A stretch of 23,860 nucleotides of DNA, from NCBI GenBank assembly GCA_016200035.1, contig JACQFM010000035.1:1-23860 (forward strand), given 5' to 3'. The notes below the pieces were generated by a model, which did no database searches, had not been told where the DNA came from, and saw only the letters and a list, made by a program, of their open reading frames with translations. Positions within the stretch are counted from its first letter, which is position 1. Each line of letters starts with the position of its first letter. The stretch is from Nitrososphaerota archaeon. GTDB taxonomy: Archaea; Thermoproteota; Nitrososphaeria; Nitrososphaerales; Nitrosopumilaceae. Positions 13,764 through 21,652 of this stretch are shown one piece after another. The position numbers were made by a program, and so were the translations under genes.

Positions 13764-14390
13764 ATGAACTTAAAACCACTAGCAGGGCTTACAATCTTTG
13801 TCTTGCTATTTGGCATTGCCAGCCATTCTTTAGTGAACTCTGCGTTTGCACAATATGCAAAGGACACCAAGGATAAAGCGTTGGCTGATGCAAAAGCAGC
13901 TAAGGATAAGGCGTTAGCTGATGCTAAAGCAGCAAAAGACAAAGCAGCAGCTGCAGCAAAAGCAGCTAAGGATAAAGCGTTAGCTGATGCAAAAGCAGCA
14001 AAAGACAAAGCATTGGCTGATGCAAAGGCAGCTAAAGACAAAGCAAAAGCCGAATCAAAAGAAACTGGAGCGAAGTCACTAGGAACAATTGGATCAGGAA
14101 TCACTGTTAGTATCGCAAAAGGTGCATCAACACCTGGATGTGATAAAACAAGCACATGCTATACTCCCAACCAAGCTAAGGTAAAGGCAGGAGGAAAAGT
14201 TACTTGGAAAAATGATGACACTGCGTCACACACAGTAACAAGTGGCAAGGACGCCACCGCAGATGGAGTATTTGACAGTGGCCTGTTTGCGTCTGGAAAG
14301 ACATTCTCCTTCAAGTTTGACAAAGCAGGAACATTCAACTATTATTGCCAAGTACATCCATGGATGAAAGGCTCAGTAATAGTAAGTTAG
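13764..14390 (+). CDS. Exported cupredoxin with an N-terminal Ala/Lys/Asp repeat stalk
   Basis: A 208-aa blue-copper protein. Residues 1-29 are a signal peptide ending AFA. Residues 36-101 are six 11-residue units of consensus KDKALADAKAA, predicted to form a long charged helix, like a stalk or LEA-type coil. Residues about 108-208 are a plastocyanin/halocyanin-like domain whose type 1 copper ligands are all present: His156 (ASHTVT), Cys195, His198 and Met201 (YYCQVHPWM). It should carry single electrons on the outer face of the membrane; ammonia oxidisers of this lineage rely on many such proteins in place of cytochrome c. There is no C-terminal anchor. The repeat may tether, space or oligomerise the copper domain (inference). 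Confidence 0.9.
   Translation: MNLKPLAGLTIFVLLFGIASHSLVNSAFAQYAKDTKDKALADAKAAKDKALADAKAAKDKAAAAAKAAKDKALADAKAAKDKALADAKAAKDKAKAESKETGAKSLGTIGSGITVSIAKGASTPGCDKTSTCYTPNQAKVKAGGKVTWKNDDTASHTVTSGKDATADGVFDSGLFASGKTFSFKFDKAGTFNYYCQVHPWMKGSVIVS
13869..14066 (+). repeat. Six 33-bp coding repeats (KDKALADAKAA units)
   Basis: Six 11-codon units in register, encoding residues 36-101 of the cupredoxin. Units 1, 2, 4 and 5 are identical in protein; unit 3 has AAA for LAD, and unit 6 ends KAESKET. Codons vary between units (for example GCG or GCA), so array length may be polymorphic but is not freshly expanded. Confidence 0.9.
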
Positions 14391-14421
14391 TTGTTTCTAC
14401 AACTTTTTTATTTTTTATTAT
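14389..14421 (+). terminator. Stem-loop and T-tract after the cupredoxin gene
   Basis: AGTTGT-TTCT-ACAACT forms a 6-bp stem with a 4-base loop at 14389-14404, overlapping the stop codon, and runs straight into TTTTTTATTTTTTATTA. This is the clearest terminator-like structure in the window. Confidence 0.5.
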
Positions 14422-14474
14422 ATAATTTCTGATTGTAGTAACGTTATTACGATCTTGGCAAAATTCAATACCTT

Positions 14475-14870
14475 ATGAAAATAGATGAAGAGATTTTATC
14501 AAAACTAACCTCAGATCGTTCAGCTAAATACAATCTTCATCTGCAGGATAGGATCTTTCCACTAGAAGATGTTAGCATAGTAAAATCGACCACACCTGTG
14601 AGAAGGCCTACAACAAGAGGAGATGTCTACTTTTCAGATACTAGTGCATACAAGATTAGAGCAACAACATATGACCTTTCTCTTGTATCTTTGCTACCTA
14701 AAGTAATGTTAGGACCAAATACCGAGTTTAAACCGCTTGAGATTAAAACAAAAATTACCAACCATGGAAAGGAGGTACCCGTCACTTTGATAACACATTT
14801 GACAAATACCATGAATAATAAAACTAGGCTTGAGCTAAACCTGGTTATTGACCAAATAGAATCTGATTAG
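14475..14870 (+). CDS. Uncharacterised beta-rich protein (131 aa)
   Basis: A soluble protein without signal peptide, membrane segment or Cys. After a helical N-terminus (MKIDEEILSKLTSDRSAKY) it is mostly alternating strand-like sequence (VYFSDTSAYKIRATTYDLSL, PLEIKTKITNHGKEVPVTLI), ending IDQIESD. No family recognised. It stands alone between the cupredoxin and the minus-strand DUF6659-like gene, with which it converges 25 bases apart. Confidence 0.6.
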   Translation: MKIDEEILSKLTSDRSAKYNLHLQDRIFPLEDVSIVKSTTPVRRPTTRGDVYFSDTSAYKIRATTYDLSLVSLLPKVMLGPNTEFKPLEIKTKITNHGKEVPVTLITHLTNTMNNKTRLELNLVIDQIESD

Positions 14871-14895
14871 AGGGTTGGCATTTTTGATATTTATT

Positions 14896-15270
14896 TTATG
14901 AATAATGTCTTACTATTGGTAGGCAGTTGTCTACTATTCTGAGCACCTCGGATCTTACTACCTTCTTGTCTATGGAGATCCATACTCTGCTTTTGTCTAC
15001 TCCAAATGAGATTGTCTGAGCCTTTTCTCTTTCTTCCCAGACAAAATTTACGTGTCCTAGCTGCCTGTCAAACTTTGCTTCCATTCCAGTCTTAGTTGCT
15101 ATGTGAGAAAACTGGTTTAGAGTATTTTTTGAATTAAGCAATGCCTTTAGCCCAAGTCTTCGTTTGTACGCGATTAGTTTTCCGTGTCCGTCTATCAGAC
15201 CTACAAATCTGATATAGCGACTGATCTGGGCAATCCTTTCTGTTATATCTATGGCGTCCTGCTTATTCAA
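14896..15270 (-). CDS. DUF6659-like protein, second copy
   Basis: A 124-aa soluble protein distantly similar to the one at 11650-12030. In order they share: an N-terminal helix then IRFVGLIDGHGKLI (against IRFATIFDMSGKVI), GLKALL (against GVKSLL), a central helix, a strand pair and a C-terminal helix. The REGVK and KRIT signatures of the first copy are changed, so family membership is less certain. On the minus strand a TATA-like GTTAAAATATCG (plus 15290-15301) lies about 25 bases upstream. It shares a 117-base divergent spacer with the gene at 15388. Confidence 0.6.
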   Translation of the reverse strand: MNKQDAIDITERIAQISRYIRFVGLIDGHGKLIAYKRRLGLKALLNSKNTLNQFSHIATKTGMEAKFDRQLGHVNFVWEEREKAQTISFGVDKSRVWISIDKKVVRSEVLRIVDNCLPIVRHYS

Positions 15271-15352
15271 TAGTAGGGTTCTTTTTAGACGATATTTTAA
15301 CTCTCGGTACGGTTCAAGATTCCAAATGATTTCTTACCCAAAATGTTCTTTC

Positions 15353-15365
15353 AAATATATTTATA
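15353..15365 (+). promoter_or_regulatory. TATA box for the 87-aa protein gene
   Basis: AAATATATTTATA is centred 29 nt before the TTG at 15388, which supports use of that unusual start codon. Confidence 0.5.
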
Positions 15366-15387
15366 CAATCTATGATCGATTAATTGT

Positions 15388-15651
15388 TTGATAGACTTGG
15401 ATGCATACTTGGAAGAAGAATTGTATGACCTTCTGACCTTTTGTATTCAAAATGATTCCTCCTCTGATGAATATGCCAAGAAGAGAAAACGTGTTGAAGA
15501 GATTGGTAAAGAACTATACTTGGATGGTGGAAACGATGCGCTCGAAAATATGTATTTTTCAATAGAGCACAGAATCCGAGATGAGATCAAGCAGGAAGCA
15601 AGGCCGTTTCGCGCCTGGTGGAACAACATATCGCCCGATTGGAAGTATTAA
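15388..15651 (+). CDS. Small acidic uncharacterised protein (87 aa)
   Basis: A helical soluble protein read from TTG (MIDLDAYLEEELYDLLTFC). It contains EYAKKRKRVEEIGKELYLDG and DALENMYFSIEHRIRDEI, and ends in an aromatic tail FRAWWNNISPDWKY. The regular pattern suggests a compact helical bundle. I believe proteins of this form recur in this lineage but know no function. The TTG start is placed by the TATA box; no ATG is available before residue 46. Confidence 0.65.
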   Translation: MIDLDAYLEEELYDLLTFCIQNDSSSDEYAKKRKRVEEIGKELYLDGGNDALENMYFSIEHRIRDEIKQEARPFRAWWNNISPDWKY

Positions 15652-15752
15652 TCATATCAGAATAATTCCTTTGGATTTGCTATTGCTGGTTGTTCATGGA
15701 ATGCAAAATGGATTAATGTTTTAAGGAATGACTACTAACTTGTAATAGAAAG

Positions 15753-16160
15753 ATGACCAAAGACGAGATAATTTCCGATGAGGTGGCTAAACTTTTTCTT
15801 GAAAAGAATCTGGCCTTTCTTGCTACACTTATGAAGGATGGTTCACCTCAAATTACTCCTACATGGGTTGACCTTGAGAACAATACGGTTCTAATCAATA
15901 CGGCAGAAGGGAGAGTGAAACAAAGAAATGTGACAAGGGATCCTCGCGTCGCAGTTTCTATAGTAGATCAGCATAACGTGTACAACATGGTAACTGTAAG
16001 AGGAAGGGTGATAGAGCAGACAACGAAAGGTGCAGATGAACACATCGACAAGCTTGCCAAAAAATATCTAGGTGTAGACAAGTATCCGTTTCGTTCAACC
16101 AACGAAAAAAGAGTCATTCTAAAGATCAAACCCGAAAAGATATTTCGTCTAAAAGCTTGA
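15753..16160 (+). CDS. PPOX-class flavin/F420-dependent oxidoreductase
   Basis: A 135-aa split-barrel protein of the pyridoxamine-5'-phosphate-oxidase-like superfamily. Typical elements are FLEKNLAFLATLMKDGSPQI, TPTWVDLENNTVLINTAEGR, KQRNVTRDPRVAVSIVD, the strand YNMVTVRGRVIE, and a final strand RVILKIKPEKIFRL. This is closest to the TIGR03618-type F420-dependent group, which suits an archaeon that makes F420; flavin use cannot be excluded. It would act as a homodimer in the cytoplasm on an unknown small substrate. A TATA-like GTTTTAAGGAATG lies at 15718-15730. Confidence 0.85.
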   Translation: MTKDEIISDEVAKLFLEKNLAFLATLMKDGSPQITPTWVDLENNTVLINTAEGRVKQRNVTRDPRVAVSIVDQHNVYNMVTVRGRVIEQTTKGADEHIDKLAKKYLGVDKYPFRSTNEKRVILKIKPEKIFRLKA

Positions 16161-16198
16161 GTTAACATTGCACCCATGTATTGAAAAGAATCAGATGA

Positions 16199-16468
16199 CT
16201 AGCTGCTAATAGCTGTCAAAAATTTTTCTATTGATTTTGATGAAGCGTGTTTTTCAAGTTTCTTTTTAATTGAATCCAAAATGATATCGTAAGAATTGTC
16301 GTATAAATCCTTAAGAACTTTTTTTAGATATTCAGGATTTTCATGGCAGTCTTGTATGCCACACTTGTAGTCGTCATGCAACCTGCTAACCACTCTCTCT
16401 AACGCAGACTTGTCAAACTCAAGCAGCGCATCGTCTATTGCCATCCTGACCAAACCCTTTTCATTCAT
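16199..16468 (-). CDS. Stand-alone NitrOD5-like domain protein, second copy
   Basis: An 89-aa helical protein paralogous to the one at 1606-1893 (about 49% identity, counted by eye over 87 positions). The C-x4-C pair is kept (YKCGIQDCHENPE), as are VLKDLYDNSY and the C-terminal FLTAISS. The N-terminal helix is more acidic (AIDDALLEFDKSALERV). The product is a lone output-type domain, so it probably acts by binding another protein. On the minus strand a TATA-like GTATTTAATTT lies about 25-35 bases upstream. It converges with the PPOX gene. Confidence 0.75.
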   Translation of the reverse strand: MNEKGLVRMAIDDALLEFDKSALERVVSRLHDDYKCGIQDCHENPEYLKKVLKDLYDNSYDIILDSIKKKLEKHASSKSIEKFLTAISS

Positions 16469-16626
16469 AAGATTGAGATTACAAATCTTGAAATTAAATA
16501 CTTACAAGGAGAGGATTTCTAGGTCAAACCAAGAATATTTCAATATTTATAGTGAAGATGTGAAAAATTCAATCAATATAGGATTCATTTTTTATTAATT
16601 CAAGAGATTAATTTTTTTCTATATTT

Positions 16627-16640
16627 TTTTATATATAATT
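16627..16640 (+). promoter_or_regulatory. TATA box for the 241-aa protein gene
   Basis: TTTTATATATAATT is centred 23 nt before the GTG at 16656, indicating a leaderless message and supporting that start. Confidence 0.5.
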
Positions 16641-16655
16641 AATCATAGTTAGATT

Positions 16656-17381
16656 GTGCTTATTTTCCACGACCCTATTGTAGAAAAGATCCATAAGCAT
16701 CTTGAATCAGTAGGGTTGAGAACTCAGATCCTAGATTCAGGCCTAATGGACTTTGAGTATGATTATCCGAGGATTCCACTTACAGGCCCAAGTGAGGGAA
16801 CATCTAACATGGGCGCAATGAAAGTATTCGACAGTAGTATCGATTATCTGGACATTCTAAAAAGAAAGATCTTAGAGGAGAGTAGTTTTGCTCCTGGTGG
16901 TTCTAGTGGGCTGGGAGTCTTTGAATACACTACCTGGAAGATGAGATTCTTTCTTACTCTGCCAGCATCGATTACTATTGGGCCTTTGAACCTTGGAACG
17001 CTAACAAAAATTCAAAAGGGAAGGTTAAGCTCAAAAGTTGAGGACTATATCTGGTCTGGCTTTGGGAAGTTAACAACTCTACCTCCTGGTACCGTCTACG
17101 ATGACGTTACGTCAACACTAAATTCAGATAAAGAGCTTAAAGAGCTAATGCTCAAATCGTTGGTCAAAGAAAAAGTGATCTTAGTCTCTGTATACTCGCC
17201 GAAGAAAAAAATTGAACAGAGCGGTGCAAAGGAGTCCCTAGCCAAGGTAATGATTACGTCAGACTGGAAGCCACAAAAAGATCTTTTCTTGGACAAATAC
17301 TCACTTGGTGCATACGAGCGAATAGCAGCTGATCTTAAAGGACTAATAACGAAATTGCGATACGTTCTTGAGCACTATTAA
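16656..17381 (+). CDS. Uncharacterised 241-aa cytoplasmic protein
   Basis: Read from GTG. No signal peptide and no clear membrane helix. Notable parts are IVEKIHKHLESVGLRTQILD, a Gly/Pro-rich stretch (PLTGPSEGTSNMGAMKVFD), a hydrophobic run (FFLTLPASITIGPLNLGTL, about residues 97-115) that is too polar for a membrane span, and KELMLKSLVKEKVILVSVYS. It ends in a helix LKGLITKLRYVLEHY. I recognise no family or catalytic motif. It lies upstream of the FN3 surface protein with a 110-base gap and is probably transcribed separately. Confidence 0.6.
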   Translation: MLIFHDPIVEKIHKHLESVGLRTQILDSGLMDFEYDYPRIPLTGPSEGTSNMGAMKVFDSSIDYLDILKRKILEESSFAPGGSSGLGVFEYTTWKMRFFLTLPASITIGPLNLGTLTKIQKGRLSSKVEDYIWSGFGKLTTLPPGTVYDDVTSTLNSDKELKELMLKSLVKEKVILVSVYSPKKKIEQSGAKESLAKVMITSDWKPQKDLFLDKYSLGAYERIAADLKGLITKLRYVLEHY

Positions 17382-17491
17382 AATTACGAAACTGAGGAAT
17401 GCTGAGCATAATTTTTAAACAATGAAATCGTTGTTTTTTATCAACTAACTATGTCCATAATATCTTAAGACAGTGGAGATTTTGATTCTTC

Positions 17492-19651
17492 ATGTTGTCA
17501 AACGTGCATAACAATCACAGTCTCATAGTAAAACGGTTCAATTTGAGATTGTTACTTGGATTCGTTATTCTTGCGGCCATAATCATATTTTTGACTGGAC
17601 AGGTATTTGCACAGACACTACCCACAAAACCTGACAGGCCAACTGATCTGAGTGCCATGGCAGTCTCACCCACAACAATCAATCTGCTGTGGAGTGCTCC
17701 AGCAAATAATGGAGGTTCGCCTATTACAGGTTACAAAATTGAGGTAAAAATTATTCCAGCAGACTATACAACTCTGGTCTCAAATACTGGAAACACTACA
17801 ACAAAATACACTCATAGTAATGTGATAACTGGCAAAAACTATGTTTACAGAGTTTCTGCGATTAATGCGATTGGCACAAGTGATCCTTCCGGCGAGGCCA
17901 TTGCAAGTCCTACATCAACATCAGCTCCACCTGCAAATATACCACCAAATCCACCAACTGGTCTTACTGCAACAGCCATCTCGCCCACAATGATAAAACT
18001 CGTATGGACCGAGCCAACAAGTAATGGCGGATGGCCAACAACTAGCTACAAAGTTGAAAGAAAAGTTGGCACGGGCACCTATTCTATTTTGGCAGCAAAT
18101 ACCGGTAACAAAACAACGACCTACTATGATGCCGGTCTTACCACTGGTACCGCTTACACCTACAAAGTTTCTGCAATAAACTCGATTGGAGCTGGCAGTA
18201 CATCTAACGAAGCTACTGCAACACCAACGCCAGCATCGGCACCACCAGCTACCATACCAGGTTTCCCAACAGGGCTTACTGCTGCAGCGGCCTCAACAAC
18301 ACAGGTTAGTCTCTCTTGGGGTTCGCCATCAAGCAATGGTGGCGCTCCAATCACAGGATATAAGATCGAAGCAAAAAATGGCACAAGTATCTATTCAGTT
18401 TTGACAGCAAACGCTGGCAATGTCACATCGTACATGCATTCCGGTCTGAAGACTGGCACCACATACACCTACAGAGTTTCTGCAATAAACTCGGTTGGAC
18501 CAAGCACTCCATCTAACGAAGCCTCTGCAACACCAGCTAAGACAACTACACCTACTGGTCTTACTGCCATCGCGGTCTCGCCAACCCAGATAAGTCTCTC
18601 TTGGTTTGCACCAACAGAGACCTATACCCAAACCATCTCTGGCTACAAAGTTGAAAGAAAACTAAATTCCAATACCTTCATAACTATTGTAGACAGCACT
18701 GGCACGAGAGCGACCACTTATTCTGTATCTGGTTTGGAGACTGGCAAGACCTATACCTTTGTAGTATCAGCTTGTTTTACTGGAGCTTGCTCAAACCCAT
18801 CTAACGAAGCTTCGGCAACTCCGACACCAACATCAGCTCCTCCACCTGGTCAGACTTCGTCACCTCCGCCAAACCAATCTACCAACAGTCCACCTGGTCC
18901 ACCGACAGGACTAGCTGCAATTGCCGGCTCACCTCCAAAAGTAAGTCTTTCTTGGTCTGCACCATCAAGCAACGGTGGATCTGCAATCACAGGATATAAG
19001 ATCGAAATGAAAAGTGGCAATGCCACATATTCTGTCTTGGTAACAAATACTGGCACCACAACTACCTCTTATTCCCACACAGGACTTGAGGCAGGCAAGA
19101 CCTACACCTACCGAGTCTCTGCAATAAACTCGATTGGAGCTGGCAATCCATCTAACGAAGCTACTGCAACACCAGCAGTTGCAGAGGTTCCACCTGCACC
19201 AACACAAACTCCAAGTGCGCCTTCAAGTGGCAGAATCAGTGTGGAAAATACTGAATTCTCAATTCGCTATGATGTTTCTGGTGCAAAAATTCTATCAATG
19301 CAAGCTGATCAGTTGACAAACTCTCTTTCCATAAAGATGGAGAGTACAAGTAGTGGGGTACTAACAGTTCCGCTACCAAGGACTTTGATTGACGCAAAGA
19401 AGGCTCAGGGCGATGATGATGTATTCTATGTGCTTGCGGACAAAAACGAGACCAAGTTTACCGAGACAAAGAAAACCATCTCGAGAACCTTGGAGATTAG
19501 CTTTCCTAGTGGTACCAAGGAGATAACGATCTATGGTACGCATGTGATTCCCGAATTTGGAGCAGTGGCATCACTTGTGCTTGTGGCAGGAATTGCGTTT
19601 CTGATATTCGCAGCCACGATGACTAGAAGACTGCAATTTTTTAGCTACTAA
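17492..19651 (+). CDS. PEFG-CTERM surface protein with five fibronectin type III domains
   Basis: A 719-aa exported protein. A long N-terminal segment with a signal helix (about 19-40, ending VFA) is followed by five FN3 domains at about 48-139, 153-245, 257-347, 353-444 and 469-560, separated by Pro/Thr/Ser linkers. A beta-rich domain of about 110 residues (581-684) comes next. The C-terminus has a PEFG motif (687-690), a membrane helix (691-708) and a basic end (TRRLQFFSY), the layout of the thaumarchaeal PEFG-CTERM signal recognised by an archaeosortase. Many NxT/NxS sites could be glycosylated. An adhesive or S-layer-associated role is inferred. The FN3 repeats share near-identical DNA stretches, pointing to internal recombination. 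Confidence 0.9.
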   Translation: MLSNVHNNHSLIVKRFNLRLLLGFVILAAIIIFLTGQVFAQTLPTKPDRPTDLSAMAVSPTTINLLWSAPANNGGSPITGYKIEVKIIPADYTTLVSNTGNTTTKYTHSNVITGKNYVYRVSAINAIGTSDPSGEAIASPTSTSAPPANIPPNPPTGLTATAISPTMIKLVWTEPTSNGGWPTTSYKVERKVGTGTYSILAANTGNKTTTYYDAGLTTGTAYTYKVSAINSIGAGSTSNEATATPTPASAPPATIPGFPTGLTAAAASTTQVSLSWGSPSSNGGAPITGYKIEAKNGTSIYSVLTANAGNVTSYMHSGLKTGTTYTYRVSAINSVGPSTPSNEASATPAKTTTPTGLTAIAVSPTQISLSWFAPTETYTQTISGYKVERKLNSNTFITIVDSTGTRATTYSVSGLETGKTYTFVVSACFTGACSNPSNEASATPTPTSAPPPGQTSSPPPNQSTNSPPGPPTGLAAIAGSPPKVSLSWSAPSSNGGSAITGYKIEMKSGNATYSVLVTNTGTTTTSYSHTGLEAGKTYTYRVSAINSIGAGNPSNEATATPAVAEVPPAPTQTPSAPSSGRISVENTEFSIRYDVSGAKILSMQADQLTNSLSIKMESTSSGVLTVPLPRTLIDAKKAQGDDDVFYVLADKNETKFTETKKTISRTLEISFPSGTKEITIYGTHVIPEFGAVASLVLVAGIAFLIFAATMTRRLQFFSY

Positions 19652-19669
19652 AGATATTATTTGGTGTGA

Positions 19670-21466
19670 TCAAGTGTAGAGCTGGCTTTCAGTCTGAATT
19701 TTTTTTCTAGTAACAGAATAAACAATACCATACTCACTTTCAGTAGCTGGATTGTCAATTATTTCAAAATCATATTCATTAAAAGATTTCACTAACTGAT
19801 AAAGCACTTCGCCAATAGCTATTCCATTTGGTGGGGCCAATCGATTTATCTTGGCGCACTTGTTTACTGTCGATCCGAAAATGTCATCAATTGACGATGT
19901 AGCAATTATAGCTACTCTGACCGTGCCATATGTTGCACTAATTTTATAGTCAACAGTGGGTAGTCTTTCGGCTTGTAGCTTTTCGTTAATTTCCTTGTGA
20001 TAGTCACGGATTGCCAGACAGCACTCAAGAGCCTTTCTCAATGCTGCCTGATCTCGAGTATTAGTTTTTGGAAAATAAAACAAAAGCGCATCACCGATAT
20101 TTTTTACCACAATCCCCCCGAAATTTCTAACAATGGCAGCCATTGAATTTAAAAAGATGCCGTATAACCTACTTGCATCTAAATCTGATATCTTGGCTGT
20201 AATTTTAGTAGAACCTATCACATCAACAATGCCTACATAGTAACTCTCGCTTTGATCAGAAAATTGTAAAAGCAGGTCTTGCTGCTGCTTTATGACATCT
20301 TCTCTTTGTTTTATAGCTATTATCGATTCCTGAAGCTTTTTTGCCATCAGATCAAAAGAGGATGAAAGTTGGCCTATCTCGTCACTTCTTTTTATGTTAG
20401 TCCTTGTTTCAAAATTACCCTTTGCAATCTCATTTGCGGCATTACGTAATTTTATGATTGGTCTTGAAACCAGCCTGGACAAAAAGTAGGTGATTACGGC
20501 CATGACTGCCGTTACCGATAATCCAGTCAGAAATATCCAGTTCTGTAAGATTAGGACTGGTTGAAATGTTTCAGACTCGTCAATTTCTGCTAACAGTACA
20601 AATCCCAAGTCCCTGGCACAGTATGAAAAACCGTAAATCTTGACTCCCCTGTAATCTTGATACAGGTCGCCAACCTCCTGTCCCTGCTCAAAACATTTTC
20701 TAACAGGCATCGTATCAACTCGCTGATTAAATGCCGCACTCTTGACAAACCTTGATTCTGAGATCATTTGGAAATTATCATCTACAAGATAAACCTCGCC
20801 AGTCTTACCTAAACCACTTCGATTAAGCAAGATGCTATCAATCTCGGCTGTATTCATTGTTCCAATCATTACCCCGATTGGTTCTGAGGTGCTTGCCAAT
20901 CCTGTACCAAAAATTGGTGTAACAACAACCATGTGACGGTCGCCGTTTTCTGAAGGCTCGATTTTGACAAAGGATCCTTTTAGTCCTTGGATGAACTTGG
21001 CATCTTGTGAGAAGTCATCTTTGCTATCAAGTTTTAATGAGAAAAATGATTTGCCGTTTTTCCCAATAATTTTTACATCATCAAAACCTATAGAATATCC
21101 AGCGAGCTCCTGAAATCCTTTCACTTCGATGAGAAAATCACGCCTTTTTTCTTTTATCTTAGATTCTAAATTATCATTTTGTGAGATATCGTTTAACTGG
21201 TTCACCAGATTTTGAATCATCGGATCAGTTGCCAGGATCTGTGTTTCTGTTATTCTAGTATCAAAGATACTTCGAATAGAGTTTCCGCGCGTTGAAGACT
21301 CGCTGATAAGCTGATCTCCTACTCTTTCTCTGAGAATTTTTTCTGCAAAATTAAATGTAAGAAATGCAGTACTTGCCAGTGCAATTACCGAAACAACCAT
21401 CACTAGAAAGATTAGTTTTTTATCTAAACTGATAGAAAAAAACTTGGGCAATAAAATTACATCCAC
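19670..21466 (-). CDS. Membrane sensor with Cache-like, HAMP and class III nucleotidyl cyclase domains
   Basis: A 598-aa receptor from a GTG start. Membrane helices at about 17-40 and 309-331 enclose an extracellular dCache-like sensor (GKTGEVYLVDDNFQMISESR). A HAMP domain (about 330-384) and a short coiled linker lead to the cyclase domain (about 408-570). Metal-binding Asp415 (VDVIGST) and Asp459 (NIGDALL) are present. The substrate-choosing pair Lys455/Asp528 is that of adenylate rather than guanylate cyclases. Transition-state Asn535 is present, but the Arg normally four residues later is Lys539 (VNKCAKI). It probably makes cAMP in response to an external ligand, possibly with reduced activity. 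No cAMP-binding protein lies nearby. It is tail-to-tail with the FN3 gene, 18 bases apart. Confidence 0.9.
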   Translation of the reverse strand: MDVILLPKFFSISLDKKLIFLVMVVSVIALASTAFLTFNFAEKILRERVGDQLISESSTRGNSIRSIFDTRITETQILATDPMIQNLVNQLNDISQNDNLESKIKEKRRDFLIEVKGFQELAGYSIGFDDVKIIGKNGKSFFSLKLDSKDDFSQDAKFIQGLKGSFVKIEPSENGDRHMVVVTPIFGTGLASTSEPIGVMIGTMNTAEIDSILLNRSGLGKTGEVYLVDDNFQMISESRFVKSAAFNQRVDTMPVRKCFEQGQEVGDLYQDYRGVKIYGFSYCARDLGFVLLAEIDESETFQPVLILQNWIFLTGLSVTAVMAVITYFLSRLVSRPIIKLRNAANEIAKGNFETRTNIKRSDEIGQLSSSFDLMAKKLQESIIAIKQREDVIKQQQDLLLQFSDQSESYYVGIVDVIGSTKITAKISDLDASRLYGIFLNSMAAIVRNFGGIVVKNIGDALLFYFPKTNTRDQAALRKALECCLAIRDYHKEINEKLQAERLPTVDYKISATYGTVRVAIIATSSIDDIFGSTVNKCAKINRLAPPNGIAIGEVLYQLVKSFNEYDFEIIDNPATESEYGIVYSVTRKKIQTESQLYT

Positions 21467-21652
21467 AGCAATTTGTAATAACTTTTGTTTTTAGGATGGC
21501 TAGCAATCATTTCGAATTATCTTCAACTGCACAGATGTGCTGTTTCACTTAAGAATAATAAGGAATATTTCAAATTTCATACATGATAATCAACCATGAG
21601 TCCAAGTATGCTTAAATCATACAACATATGGAATTAGGCTGTCTGGAATACA

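Noticed and set aside
13869..14066. Regular 33-bp repeats that could suggest a CRISPR array
   Set aside because: The units are contiguous without unique spacers and encode an in-frame 11-residue protein repeat.
13757..14155. Minus-strand 132-aa frame with a repeated SLAAFASANAL pattern
   Set aside because: It is the antisense shadow of the 33-bp repeats in the cupredoxin gene.
15308..15322. GGTTCAAGATTCC resembling a tRNA T-arm
   Set aside because: No acceptor, D- or anticodon-stem partners upstream; no tRNA found anywhere in the window on reading both strands.
16410..16598. Plus-strand 62-aa frame
   Set aside because: Starts antisense inside the second NitrOD5-like gene and runs into A/T-rich spacer; no family or start signal.
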